Made by a program: the position numbers and the translations under genes. From NCBI GenBank assembly GCA_958366985.1, contig CATXDC010000006.1:62001-126000 (forward strand): 64,000 nucleotides of DNA, read 5' to 3'. Below, piece by piece: positions 8,248-17,931 of this stretch (position 1 is the first letter of the stretch; every line of letters starts with the position of its first letter). The DNA is from an uncultured Oscillospiraceae bacterium. Its GTDB lineage: Bacteria > Bacillota > Clostridia > Oscillospirales > Acutalibacteraceae. The notes under the pieces are model-generated. The model saw only the letters and a list, made by a program, of their open reading frames with translations. It was not told the DNA's origin and made no database searches.

Positions 8248-11200
8248 TTATTTTCTAAATCGAAAAACAGAATGAACTATGTTATTTTTTCTCCTGGCAA
8301 TATTGCTGTCAGAATTAATAAGGATATCCGATTTATGCTCTATTGTAAATGGTTCACTTTCGGATTTGTTTAAACATTTATCGACTGCTACAATCGAATA
8401 GGTATATGTATCACCGAAACAAACAGACCAGTCACGGTATGTACACACATAAGAATCTGTTGTAGAGGCTATCTTTTCACCGTTTCTATAAATTTCATAA
8501 TGGCTCAGCAGTGCATCATTAACCGGAGTCCAAAAAAGGTCGATCCGTTTCTTTTCACGAGCAACTGCATACAGAACAGGCTTTTCCGGCGGGAGAGCAT
8601 TTATTTCTTTGCCTTTTTCAGGTGAAACGATATCTGAAAACTCTCCTTTTAATCCTGACGAACATGCTCTTACTGTATATTTATATTTGTCTGCAATTTT
8701 GCCTGTAACCTGCGGGTCAAACCATTCATTTCCTTTCGTTGATGTAATAAACATAGGAATGCCGTTATCACGCATTCTGAAAATCTCATAATATACGGCC
8801 CCATTGACCTTATTCCAAACAATATGTGTGCCGCTTAATTCTGCGGATTGTTTTGGAACTTTTTCATAAACCTCAATTCCCAAAAGACCGCAGTTTCGTG
8901 TTGACTTTGCTCCTTGAAGTTCAATGGTAATGGAACGTATATTGTGCTTCGGCTTATCCAGAATCAAATCCTTTGGTTTTCCATCATAAGGAATATCTGT
9001 AACTGTATACTCTGAGCCGTCGCTTAAAGTAATAACTGCTTTTTCAATGTTATCGTTTAAATTAGCTCTATCTGCAATGCGTATAACTCCAACATTCACA
9101 GCTTCTTTCCATTTAAGCTCAAGTTTTCCTGTTTTCTTTCCATCAGTCGCCCATTCGAGAGGATTATCCAACGTCAAGGCATTTTCCGGAATCATTCCGC
9201 TGTAAACAGATGATGCGTTTACCTGTGCTTTTAAAGATAAATTCTCAGCATCTGTTTTATCACAGGAAATTGCTTTTACTCCTGTAACCTTTGCTAAAGC
9301 ATTTGAAGTAAGTATTCTGAAAGTTTTAAAACCGTATGGAGGAATATCAAAGCTTATTATATTACCCTTATTTTCCTTTGTGATATCGTTTTCAACAATA
9401 TCTGTTTCCATATACGAAGAAACGCACTCAGGAAGTTTGACCTGAACTTCTTCGGTATTCTCTCCTCCTATTTCGGCAAACCTGACTATCATTCCGTTTC
9501 CATTAGCCTCAGCCATCTTCATTGTTGTAAGAATAACGTTATCCTTATCTATCTGTACATATGAATCCTGCTGCTTATCAGTACCATCCTGAACGCTGTC
9601 TATCAAAACGGCTTTAAGCGGAGAACAGTAGTTCCATGCTGACTGATTCATTTCTTTCAGATTCTTTCCTTTCTGAGTGTAAACAGAATATCTGAAAGAT
9701 GCATATCCCGGCTGATCCCCCTGGAAATTTGTCTGCCACATATTATTAAAAATATAGCTGTAAATATATGGCCTTCTTGATCTGTAATCAAAAGACCAAT
9801 TTCCGGTTCTTCTCTCTCCGAATTGCAGCAAAGCCGAATTCGGTATTGCCAAAGTCATACTGTAATCATCTTTCTTATCATATACATTGACCCACTTGCT
9901 GACTGTATACCAATCGGTTGACGTGCCATAGACCTGTTCTCCTTCAGCAGCATTTCCTACGGGTAAATCGTAACGTATTTCGTAGTCTTCACCTGACTTA
10001 AAGGGAAAAACATAAAATGCTTCTTCTTTTGCTCTGAGGGATGGTAACGGAGATTTTACAACTTCGTTGACTATGTCGATTCTCGGAATACCATTGTACA
10101 GAGTCACCTTCTGCCTTATACTGCCTGCTCTGAAAGTACCTGTATCTGCTACGGCCTGCATAAACACAGGTGTGCTGAAGACATTAATAACGGTATTTTT
10201 GGCTTTTGGAGAATACATTTCCCATTTATATTTGCTGAACTTTACGCCCATATTGCTGAACGGAATTCCAAAATCGTCATAGTACCGATACTGATTGAAT
10301 TTAACTTCGGAGCAATCGGCAATCTCTCTGCCGCCGTTTCTTTTATCGATTATGCATTTTATTGTACCGTCATCATCAAACGAAACCTTGTAAAACTCAT
10401 TTTCAATAAAGCCGTGAGAAAATGTATACTGTGGCTTAAAACATGGCTTTGTACAAGCTTTCTTTACAGTAAATATCTTATACCCTATCGGCGGAACACC
10501 GTGAGCCACAAAAATAAGCTTACCGTTATAAACTGAATACGGTATTGATTCTTCACCGTCCATTATCTCAAAAAATTCAGGAAGGGATGAAATATCGTCA
10601 ACAACCGCAACATCATCCCTTATCCAGTTAAGAGAGTTATAGACATAGATTGACTGCGAATCAACCTTTATCTTTGACGCAAGGGCTTTTACCGAATCAG
10701 AAAGGACTTTTTCCGCAAGAGATTTTGCTCCGAAAGCGTTGCTGCGTTTCCATTCAAACTGCCTGTTATACATTTCATCTCCGGTATAGCTATGATATCC
10801 CCATGTATGTTCGTCATAAATGAGATTTCTTTCAACGGCACATGTTATATCTTCGTGAGGATAAACGCTGCCGAAAAGCAATGTCGAAAAACTTGCCGCT
10901 GTTTCTGCCGTAGGCACAAGGACGCCGGCTTCTTTATTTATTCCCGATTCAAAAGCAGTTGTACCCCAACCGTCATTCCACCAGTTTTCTTCAGTGCCTG
11001 TTTCAACAGGTATCAAATGACCGTATTCCTTTTCAACATCAGCAAAAAACTTTTCCGGAAAATCAACGGTTATTTTCGGATAAACATACCCTTTCTCTTT
11101 ATAGATACGATTTATTTCATTAGCTATTTTAACAGGCATTTCCATGGGCTGCTTATTGTCACCGTATGGGATCAAAGGAAGAGGAAACTTATCATATGGA

Positions 11201-12240
11201 TAACTGCGCCTCCCGCTACGACCTTCAAGCTCAGAAATGACATTCATCAGCTCATTCATGGCGATTTCGGCGCTGCCGTAGTTGGGATTATTGTGAGTAC
11301 CACCAAAGCCATAGTTATGTCCATAGGTTTTACCGTTAAAAATAAGCAGCTTATTTTTCGGATTATTGCCCTGCATATAAAACAAATCGTACTCTTTCTT
11401 TTTGTAATATGGCGAACGATCCGGATTCATTGAATGTATACCATATTTTATACCTGCACTTGCAGCAACATCCACGTAACTTTTACTGAAAGCAGGATTA
11501 TCAAACATTCTTTGAGTTGTACTGGGGGAAATACCAAGTTTATCCACAAGATATCTGTTGGTATAATAAGCTGCTCTTGCTGTTTCCTCTGTGCTGAAAC
11601 ATTCCATAGTATGATTACAGCAGCCAGCACCGATTGTCATTCTATCTTTCTTCATTAAATCAAGAATTTCCTGAATTTCCTCGGCATTGCGGCATGACAT
11701 ATATCCTTCACCCATAACCCAGCCGGATTCAATGGCGTATTTATATTTTTGAACATCGGTTTCTCTTTGGTCCGAATTTTTCATATACTGCTTTACCGTA
11801 TCCAAAAAGACAGAAAAAAGAGGGCGCAAATCCTCCTGATAATCTGTGTAGCCTAAATCGGTATGCATGGTCTGAGAATAATAAAATTCCCAGTGCCTAG
11901 TTCTTGCAAACCTTGCATCCTCGTACACACCTACAGGCTGTCCGGAACATTTCTCGTTGTCGTAAAACTCCATTTTAAGCTTTACCGTTTCACCGGGCTT
12001 AACCATGGCGTTGGTATCTGTCAGAAAAACGGTCACTTCACCTTTTCCCTTAGTCAGCGTACCAAGCGACCTTACATATGGCTCTTCATTGCCTATATAC
12101 ACTTTGTACCAGACATTAAATTTTCTTGAATTTCTATATGATAAAACAGCTTCCTGAAAGCCGTCCTTTCTTATATACGGAGTTTGCTTTACACTTAAGA
12201 CATTTATATATGTTCTTGTGTCTTTTTCCCCGTTACACAT
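8248..12240 (-). CDS. GH38-like glycoside hydrolase with discoidin and Fn3 domains
   Basis: About 1330 residues from the ATG at 12240 (RBS GGGGTG seven bases upstream; the longer reading frame begins with a GTG inside that RBS). In full-frame numbering, an N-terminal beta domain of about 115 residues is followed by a GH38-type catalytic region: MHTDLGYTD (zinc ligands His129 and Asp131), QRMFDNP (candidate nucleophile Asp250) and DEHTWGYH (His481). Central beta domains follow, then a discoidin/F5-8-type module (about 975-1120) and two fibronectin type III domains at the C-terminus. No signal peptide is visible, which is strange for a protein with adhesion-type modules. Last gene of the mannoside operon. 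Alpha-mannosidase or related activity is expected from the family; the specificity is unknown. Confidence 0.8.
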   Translation of the reverse strand: MCNGEKDTRTYINVLSVKQTPYIRKDGFQEAVLSYRNSRKFNVWYKVYIGNEEPYVRSLGTLTKGKGEVTVFLTDTNAMVKPGETVKLKMEFYDNEKCSGQPVGVYEDARFARTRHWEFYYSQTMHTDLGYTDYQEDLRPLFSVFLDTVKQYMKNSDQRETDVQKYKYAIESGWVMGEGYMSCRNAEEIQEILDLMKKDRMTIGAGCCNHTMECFSTEETARAAYYTNRYLVDKLGISPSTTQRMFDNPAFSKSYVDVAASAGIKYGIHSMNPDRSPYYKKKEYDLFYMQGNNPKNKLLIFNGKTYGHNYGFGGTHNNPNYGSAEIAMNELMNVISELEGRSGRRSYPYDKFPLPLIPYGDNKQPMEMPVKIANEINRIYKEKGYVYPKITVDFPEKFFADVEKEYGHLIPVETGTEENWWNDGWGTTAFESGINKEAGVLVPTAETAASFSTLLFGSVYPHEDITCAVERNLIYDEHTWGYHSYTGDEMYNRQFEWKRSNAFGAKSLAEKVLSDSVKALASKIKVDSQSIYVYNSLNWIRDDVAVVDDISSLPEFFEIMDGEESIPYSVYNGKLIFVAHGVPPIGYKIFTVKKACTKPCFKPQYTFSHGFIENEFYKVSFDDDGTIKCIIDKRNGGREIADCSEVKFNQYRYYDDFGIPFSNMGVKFSKYKWEMYSPKAKNTVINVFSTPVFMQAVADTGTFRAGSIRQKVTLYNGIPRIDIVNEVVKSPLPSLRAKEEAFYVFPFKSGEDYEIRYDLPVGNAAEGEQVYGTSTDWYTVSKWVNVYDKKDDYSMTLAIPNSALLQFGERRTGNWSFDYRSRRPYIYSYIFNNMWQTNFQGDQPGYASFRYSVYTQKGKNLKEMNQSAWNYCSPLKAVLIDSVQDGTDKQQDSYVQIDKDNVILTTMKMAEANGNGMIVRFAEIGGENTEEVQVKLPECVSSYMETDIVENDITKENKGNIISFDIPPYGFKTFRILTSNALAKVTGVKAISCDKTDAENLSLKAQVNASSVYSGMIPENALTLDNPLEWATDGKKTGKLELKWKEAVNVGVIRIADRANLNDNIEKAVITLSDGSEYTVTDIPYDGKPKDLILDKPKHNIRSITIELQGAKSTRNCGLLGIEVYEKVPKQSAELSGTHIVWNKVNGAVYYEIFRMRDNGIPMFITSTKGNEWFDPQVTGKIADKYKYTVRACSSGLKGEFSDIVSPEKGKEINALPPEKPVLYAVAREKKRIDLFWTPVNDALLSHYEIYRNGEKIASTTDSYVCTYRDWSVCFGDTYTYSIVAVDKCLNKSESEPFTIEHKSDILINSDSNIARRKNNIVHSVFRFRK

Positions 12241-12261
12241 GAAAATCACCCCAAGAAAAAT

Positions 12262-14304
12262 TTAGATATTTTTGCTTTCGCAAAGTTCGTATTCAAAATA
12301 TGCGTTTTCTCCGTACCACAATGGGAAATTAGTGCCCCAAACATTATTCTGCAAAATAAATGACACTCCGTTATTGATATAATCATTATACTTATTGTCA
12401 AAATGGAGAATATTTACATTTTCAGAAGTTACCAGCGGTGACAACGGATTTTTAAGAACATATTCATTACCATCCACTGTAAACAGACATCCTTCAGCAG
12501 CTGATATTTTTCTATTGCCGTTTTCAGCAATATTCAGAGCATCAACTTCAGAACCGCATTTGATAAACTTAACGCTGTTCTTATCAATGTTCGGATAAAA
12601 ATTAAGGCAGATGCTTTCAGTTAATCTGTTAGCAGGCTTATTGAACCATTTAAAGTAAATTCGCACTTTTTCGCCGTCAACAATATATTTTATCTGTGCC
12701 TTACGTGGGGCTCCAAGTTCTTTATAACATTTCTCAGCTACTGACAAATCAATAATGACGGTTAGCTCTTTTTCCGAAAATGCATAGGAGCCTTTTTCCA
12801 TTTTATAATTAAATACTCCTTTAGGGAATTTTGAATCAACTTTGCCTAATCCAGGACGAGCAAAATCTCCCACAGCCCACACTCTGGTTTTATTTAAGTT
12901 TCTTGTGTAATGATGAAGCCAATAGCTGTAATCAGACTTTCCGTAGGAACGATACTCGAGAAGAGGCTTTGAATTTGATTTAATTATCGCCTTACCATTT
13001 CTCTTCAAAACCTCAATGCCGCCGAAATCATTAAATGAAATTTCAAAATCGCTGCATTTATATATATTGTTTTTTTGTAAGGCATTGTCAAAGTGCTCCC
13101 ATTCTTCTTTTGGGACGAGTTTCTGTAATCTATCCTGCGCAATGTTTCTGTGCTCATCTGTTAAAGCATCAAGAGCCTTATTTAAATATTCACGCTGCTC
13201 CTGCCAGCTTTTCTCTATTGTGGAATAAACTCCTCTCTTTGCATTTTCCCTTAAATTCTTTGCAAAGGGAAGATTGTAAATTCCTCCTCTTTTGATTTTT
13301 AAATCCTTTTCTCTTGCCTCATCAAAATCTTTGCGTAAATAGTTATAGTAATCTCCGAAAAAGATTTTTGTATCCATTCCCCAAGTATGCTCTGCAATGC
13401 ACAGGATATTGCTGCAAAGCTTTCTGTATTCTTCGCTGTCCTTTTTGAGAGTCCCGTCTTTAAGCCACTCATTTTTCAGTCCTTGGAGAGTTCTCATTGC
13501 TCCAACTTTGTAAGGGTCTGTGGAAGCGCCGTGTATCCATGTATCACCTATCTCGGATGTTATTACAGGAAGCTTATCCTTTGCTTTCCATAAAAGCTCG
13601 GCATAATCATCAAGACTTCCCGCTACAACTTCATATCCGGGATACTTGGCTTTAATCCTCTGATAGTTTAAGAGCACTCCCTTTGCATTTCTCGGGCCTC
13701 GGTTATCAAGTGAATGGTCAAAATAGAGAATATCATCTATAAATTCATTTTTATGTTCGCCGCCGTAGCTTGCGTCATATATGACTATAACTTCCTTTTC
13801 GCCGTACTTCCACAGAAAACATTCGGGGACATTTGGAAGCGCAGAAGCTCCGTTTACACCGATATGCAGAAGCTTTATTCCGGCATCTGCCAGAATGGGA
13901 ACAAGTCCGATTGTGTGTCCCGGTACATCAGTCATCTTAGCGGCAATGGTTTTTCTGCCGAACTTCTTATCCAGATTTTTTACAATAGACATTCCGTATT
14001 CCAATGTATCCTTGTCAAGCAGCTCAGTATGAGTTGTAAAAGGATAACCATGTGGAACAATATCGCCTCGTGAAAGAGCACTGGACAGTTTTTCCCTCTG
14101 CTCGGGAGTACCTCTTTCCAAAGCTTCATTTATAATCCATGAACCCAGAGTCCATACAAACTTTTTCCCGCTGGTATTTACTTCCTCGGCAATGGCAATG
14201 GAATTAGGTATAAACTCATTTATATAACGGTTTAAAACGTTATTTGCCAAATCTGTAAAACCCAAATCCAAATGAGTTTTTGAAACAATGATCACTTTAT
14301 TCAT
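12262..14304 (-). CDS. DUF5054-type GH38-like protein
   Basis: 680 residues. The sequence matches the DUF5054 type, a group related to GH38 with no assigned activity that I know of. It keeps the GH38 constellation in order: SKTHLDLGFTD (His11, Asp13), KMTDVPGHT (Asp126, nucleophile position) and IAEHTWGMD (His306). The C-terminal half is beta-rich, as in alpha-mannosidases. No signal peptide. Its ATG overlaps the stop of the upstream ROK kinase gene by 4 bases (ATGA), and GGAGG lies 10 bases before it. Operon context suggests cleavage of an alpha-mannoside in the cytosol. Confidence 0.8.
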   Translation of the reverse strand: MNKVIIVSKTHLDLGFTDLANNVLNRYINEFIPNSIAIAEEVNTSGKKFVWTLGSWIINEALERGTPEQREKLSSALSRGDIVPHGYPFTTHTELLDKDTLEYGMSIVKNLDKKFGRKTIAAKMTDVPGHTIGLVPILADAGIKLLHIGVNGASALPNVPECFLWKYGEKEVIVIYDASYGGEHKNEFIDDILYFDHSLDNRGPRNAKGVLLNYQRIKAKYPGYEVVAGSLDDYAELLWKAKDKLPVITSEIGDTWIHGASTDPYKVGAMRTLQGLKNEWLKDGTLKKDSEEYRKLCSNILCIAEHTWGMDTKIFFGDYYNYLRKDFDEAREKDLKIKRGGIYNLPFAKNLRENAKRGVYSTIEKSWQEQREYLNKALDALTDEHRNIAQDRLQKLVPKEEWEHFDNALQKNNIYKCSDFEISFNDFGGIEVLKRNGKAIIKSNSKPLLEYRSYGKSDYSYWLHHYTRNLNKTRVWAVGDFARPGLGKVDSKFPKGVFNYKMEKGSYAFSEKELTVIIDLSVAEKCYKELGAPRKAQIKYIVDGEKVRIYFKWFNKPANRLTESICLNFYPNIDKNSVKFIKCGSEVDALNIAENGNRKISAAEGCLFTVDGNEYVLKNPLSPLVTSENVNILHFDNKYNDYINNGVSFILQNNVWGTNFPLWYGENAYFEYELCESKNI

Positions 14305-15143
14305 TTTAAGTATTCCTCCAATGTGGCTCCGATAAGATTGCTTTCCTCTCCAAAAAAGGTTTTCTCAATTGGTATATCGTTCTTTTCATCTATCAAAAAC
14401 AGCAAATTATCATATTCCTGTAAAATACCGTCAAAAATCATGGAGCTGTTTGCAACACCTCCGCCTATTACGATTTTTTCAGGGTCATACATAAGCTTTG
14501 AATAGAGCAGTTTCTTTGAGACGGCAGAAACGTAATTACTTACTATACTCTGTGCTTTTTCTTCTCCGTTTTGAGCAAAATTTTCAATATCCTTCATATT
14601 GCAGCTTTCAAGAGAAAATGCCTTTTTATAAGCATTTGTCTGTACAACTGTATTGGCAAAGTTTTCATATGTGTATGGCCCGAGCGCTTCAGGCATTTTA
14701 AAAAACATTCCTGCTTTTTTATGTGCACCCTCGTATAATTTACCGTTTACAAGAACTGCGCTTCCCACAGATGAACCCAGTACAAATGCCACTGCATTTT
14801 CACAGTCCTTTATGCTTCCATATTTTTTCTCACACATAAGAGCACACCTTGCATCATTCTGAATGGTAACAGGAAAGCCGTATTTCTCTTTAAAAAACTT
14901 CACAAGATTTTTTTTTGCTGTTTCGGGAATAGACTCGTATCCTAAGCCGTTTCCGTCTTCATCCCAAAATCCGCCGCTTGAAATGCACAGTCTTTCTGTA
15001 TCATCTCTGATAAGCTCTTCTATTTTTTTGCACACCTCATCAAAAGAAAATACAGTTTTCCATTTTCCTTTATTGAAAACTTTATCATCCCAGACATATC
15101 CGTATTTTGTATAGGTTCCGCCTATATCTATTGCTAAAATCAT
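14301..15143 (-). CDS. ROK-family sugar kinase
   Basis: 280 residues. ROK fold: phosphate-binding AIDIGGTYTKYGYV at the N-terminus, catalytic Asp in TIQNDARCAL, second phosphate loop VLGSSVGSAVLVNGKLYEGA and the C-terminal IGGGVANS loop. The Cys-rich zinc motif of many ROK kinases and repressors is absent, and there is no DNA-binding domain, so it is an enzyme and not a regulator. It sits between the mannose-6-phosphate-isomerase-like gene (2-base gap) and the DUF5054 gene (4-base overlap). Phosphorylation of mannose released by the mannosidases is the natural guess. Glucose, fructose or an N-acetyl-amino sugar cannot be excluded. Confidence 0.85.
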   Translation of the reverse strand: MILAIDIGGTYTKYGYVWDDKVFNKGKWKTVFSFDEVCKKIEELIRDDTERLCISSGGFWDEDGNGLGYESIPETAKKNLVKFFKEKYGFPVTIQNDARCALMCEKKYGSIKDCENAVAFVLGSSVGSAVLVNGKLYEGAHKKAGMFFKMPEALGPYTYENFANTVVQTNAYKKAFSLESCNMKDIENFAQNGEEKAQSIVSNYVSAVSKKLLYSKLMYDPEKIVIGGGVANSSMIFDGILQEYDNLLFLIDEKNDIPIEKTFFGEESNLIGATLEEYLK

Positions 15144-15145
15144 CT

Positions 15146-16867
15146 TTATCTCACCAACGCTTTAATTGTAGCCAGACGCTCTCCCTGAGTTTTTTCGGTA
15201 GGACGTATAATGTAATCTCCAACATTTGCAGGAATAATAAAGGTTTCTCCGTAATGGACGGTAAAATTCTCAAATTTTCCCGATGGGCTCACTACCTCTG
15301 CTTCCTCGCCTTCGACGAGATTAAGTACATTGACACTACCCTTTGTATTATGGAAAACTTCCTTTTCAAACCAGTGACGCCGTGTTTCGATAAATTCCCT
15401 TTCGTGAAGTCCTGTTTTTTCTTCTACCCAGCCGTCACCTGAAGCGACTGTTTCAAAGCAGTTGATTAAATTTTCTTTAGCCCACTGAGTATCCCTTTTA
15501 TAATCAATTACATTTTTGCCGTGACCTATGTTTATAGGACGTGGTTTGCCGTCAAGTCCTACTCTTCCCCAGTCCCAAAGCTTAAAGGTAAAGATATACG
15601 GCGTACTGCTGATTTCAAGCACCATTGTGTTTTTGCCGGAACAGTGAATAGTGCCTCCCGGTATAAGAAAATGGTCGTGCTTTTTTGCCGGGAATCTGTT
15701 GACGAACTTTTCTACATCCATTTCTCCTGTTTCCTGAGCGTTATTGAGAGCATCTATAAACTCTTCTGGAACAATGTCTTTTTTAACTCCAAGATATACA
15801 CCTGCATCGGAACTTTCAGTATCAAGTATGTAGTAACTTTCGTCTTGGGTGTATCTCATGTTGAAGTACTCTGAAATATACTCAGTAGTAGGATGAACCT
15901 GCAAAGAAAGGTTTCCGCCCTCAATTGTATCGAGAAAATCAAATCGTATTGGAAATTCATTTCCGAAACGAGCCTGTACCCTATCGCCTAAAAGTTCTTT
16001 TCCACGGAAAAATACAATATCAATACTGGGCATTTCGGCAATACCGTTTTCAAAGGCATACAAAACGCTATTTTCCTCAGGTACACAGTCAAAGCACCAT
16101 GCAAAATTCTTCTGATTTTTATCAAGACCGCAGACCTCTTTCATCCACTGTCCGCCCCAGACTCCGGGATCAAAATATGGTACTACTCTGAAAGGCGTAT
16201 TGACTGCCGCTGTCAAGGCGTTTTTATAATCATCGGCACAAATCATATTGGGACTTCCCTTTTTATTGGTGTCCATAAAGTAATCAAATTTATCGAAATA
16301 CTTTTGTTTATGCTTATCAGCAAGACGCCACTCCACAAAATATCCTCTCTTAAATTTTGTAAGAGGGTCCATATCAAAATTGTCACAGTTCCAGTTAGGT
16401 AATCCTTTCCTGAATCTCAGCTGTGTTTCCCAGCGAGCTATACTGCAATGGACGTTTATATCTCCTTGTGCAATAAGCATAGCTCCTACACCAATGACCA
16501 ATGTTTTTCCTTTACTTGAATTTATTTTTTCACGCATTTCATTGATCTTTTCTGTAATAAAAAAGTCATCTAAAAAATCCGTTGTAAGAACGCCGAAAAT
16601 GCGGTCATCTGTAAGCCAGCGCTGCATTTTTTTAGTAAGTTCATCGCCTTCATAAGCACAGTGATCGCTTATAAAAACGTTATCAAAGTATTTGCCGAGA
16701 TTTTCAATAATCTCATCTCTGTCAGCCATTACATAGCAGTCCATAACTACTGTTTTATTGGTACAATCCGCTAAATTCAGCTCCTTAATAATTTCTTCAT
16801 ATCCGCTTATTAATCTTCCGCTGACTTTTATTGTTGGTTGTTTATCGTAATTATTATATCCTCTCAA
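15146..16867 (-). CDS. class I mannose-6-phosphate isomerase-like protein with N-terminal kinase-like domain
   Basis: 573 residues; class I isomerases are usually 300-400. The C-terminal 350 residues hold the cupin signatures of a zinc-dependent phosphomannose isomerase: GNLSLQVHPTTEYI, DHFLIPGGTIHCSG and VLEISSTPYIFTFKLWDWGR. The first 190 or so residues resemble a P-loop nucleoside/uridine-kinase fold (KTLVIGVGAML, TDFLDDFF), but I see no clear GxxGxGKS loop. Start: TTG at 16867, with GGAG eight bases upstream and no ATG for 40 residues. It would convert mannose-6-phosphate to fructose-6-phosphate after the ROK kinase. Whether the N-terminal domain has its own activity is unknown. Confidence 0.82.
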   Translation of the reverse strand: MRGYNNYDKQPTIKVSGRLISGYEEIIKELNLADCTNKTVVMDCYVMADRDEIIENLGKYFDNVFISDHCAYEGDELTKKMQRWLTDDRIFGVLTTDFLDDFFITEKINEMREKINSSKGKTLVIGVGAMLIAQGDINVHCSIARWETQLRFRKGLPNWNCDNFDMDPLTKFKRGYFVEWRLADKHKQKYFDKFDYFMDTNKKGSPNMICADDYKNALTAAVNTPFRVVPYFDPGVWGGQWMKEVCGLDKNQKNFAWCFDCVPEENSVLYAFENGIAEMPSIDIVFFRGKELLGDRVQARFGNEFPIRFDFLDTIEGGNLSLQVHPTTEYISEYFNMRYTQDESYYILDTESSDAGVYLGVKKDIVPEEFIDALNNAQETGEMDVEKFVNRFPAKKHDHFLIPGGTIHCSGKNTMVLEISSTPYIFTFKLWDWGRVGLDGKPRPINIGHGKNVIDYKRDTQWAKENLINCFETVASGDGWVEEKTGLHEREFIETRRHWFEKEVFHNTKGSVNVLNLVEGEEAEVVSPSGKFENFTVHYGETFIIPANVGDYIIRPTEKTQGERLATIKALVR

Positions 16868-16904
16868 ACTTCTCTCTCCATATAATACAAATTGCTTTTA
16901 ATTA

Positions 16905-17930
16905 TTAATTTAAATTGTCCTGAATGTGATTTGTAAGTACAATTCCGTTATCTGTAAATGTCGCAATAATTCCGTTTTCGTTCATTGTGGCATAAACAGA
17001 TGTTTTGCTGATATTGGTTATATCTTTTTTACCTTGCTTATGAAGCCCGTAAACATTGCTTGTAAGAATACCGATATCCGGCATCGTTTTACGGACAAAT
17101 TCAGTGGTTGTTGATTTTGGATTTCCGTGATGTCCTATTTTCAATAAATCAACTTTGCCTGTTTGATTTGCAATTTCTGTTTCAGCACCATCGATATTGT
17201 TTACATCGCCTGCCAGCAATATCGTTTTGCCTTTGCAGGTTAAGTAAAGAGCAAGGGAATTTTCATTTTCTCCACGCTTCTTATCCCCCTTATATATTGC
17301 TGTATTATAGAATTTACATCTGAAATTACCGAAATCAAAAAACTCATCAGAAATCTCAGAAACAATTTCAACACCTTTTGCATTAAGGGCGTTGACTGTC
17401 TGATCGTAAACTTCCTGATTGTCCCATTCTTCGATTTCATAATCGGATATGCGGGAAGCATCATAGGGCTTTAGAAAAGCTTTTTTGACAATAATGTCAT
17501 CATCGTTAATAAGGGTGTCAAAGCCGCCTAAATGATCTGAATGAGCATGAGTTCCCACAATAAATTCAAGCTCCACTTTTCCCTCGCTGTTTGCAGCATG
17601 CTTTTTAAGATAGGCTAAAATTTTCTCTTCCTGTCCCTCAAATTCCAGCGCCGGCAAATTGCGTGGATTATCGCTATCCTCTCCGCAGTCTACTAAAGCA
17701 AATTTTCCTTTGCTTTCAATAAGAATAGCATCTGACCATCCGGTATTTAAAAAGTGAATCCTGTCTGCGTTCTTATCTGTAAATTTTTCCTTTTGAAGTT
17801 TATATCTTCTCGGATAAGCTATTCTGTACTTATATTCGAGTATAGCTTTTGGAGTCAAAAAGGCAGCAGCCGCACCGGCAGCTATTGCTCCGAGACCAAT
17901 TGACATTCCAATAATTTTCATTTTATTCAT
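16905..17930 (-). CDS. membrane-anchored ComEC-type metallo-beta-lactamase-fold hydrolase
   Basis: 341 residues from the ATG at 17930, which has GGAGG nine bases upstream; the longer frame runs 24 codons into the preceding gene. A single N-terminal hydrophobic helix (GMSIGLGAIAAGAAAAFL) anchors the catalytic domain outside. Metal-site motifs: GTHAHSDHLGGF (HxHxDH), LLAGDVNN and LKIGHHGNPKSTT. These match the metallo-beta-lactamase domain found at the C-terminus of ComEC/Rec2 and in free-standing relatives, some of which cleave phosphodiesters. The next gene upstream in transcription is a GPH transporter. It may be a surface phosphodiesterase acting on a decorated glycan. DNA-uptake function is unlikely without the ComEC channel. 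Confidence 0.8.
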   Translation of the reverse strand: MNKMKIIGMSIGLGAIAAGAAAAFLTPKAILEYKYRIAYPRRYKLQKEKFTDKNADRIHFLNTGWSDAILIESKGKFALVDCGEDSDNPRNLPALEFEGQEEKILAYLKKHAANSEGKVELEFIVGTHAHSDHLGGFDTLINDDDIIVKKAFLKPYDASRISDYEIEEWDNQEVYDQTVNALNAKGVEIVSEISDEFFDFGNFRCKFYNTAIYKGDKKRGENENSLALYLTCKGKTILLAGDVNNIDGAETEIANQTGKVDLLKIGHHGNPKSTTTEFVRKTMPDIGILTSNVYGLHKQGKKDITNISKTSVYATMNENGIIATFTDNGIVLTNHIQDNLN

Positions 17931-17931
17931 C

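Noticed and set aside
8110..8373. Short plus-strand frame after the AraC gene
   Set aside because: It begins inside the bidirectional terminator and overlaps the end of the GH38-like gene antisense.
10792..11433. Long plus-strand open frame of 213 codons opposite the GH38-like gene
   Set aside because: It lies wholly antisense to a well-supported gene, has no ribosome site and no recognisable protein features.
16905..17930. ComEC competence protein for DNA uptake
   Set aside because: Only the metallo-beta-lactamase domain with one anchor helix is present; the multi-helix channel and other competence genes are absent.
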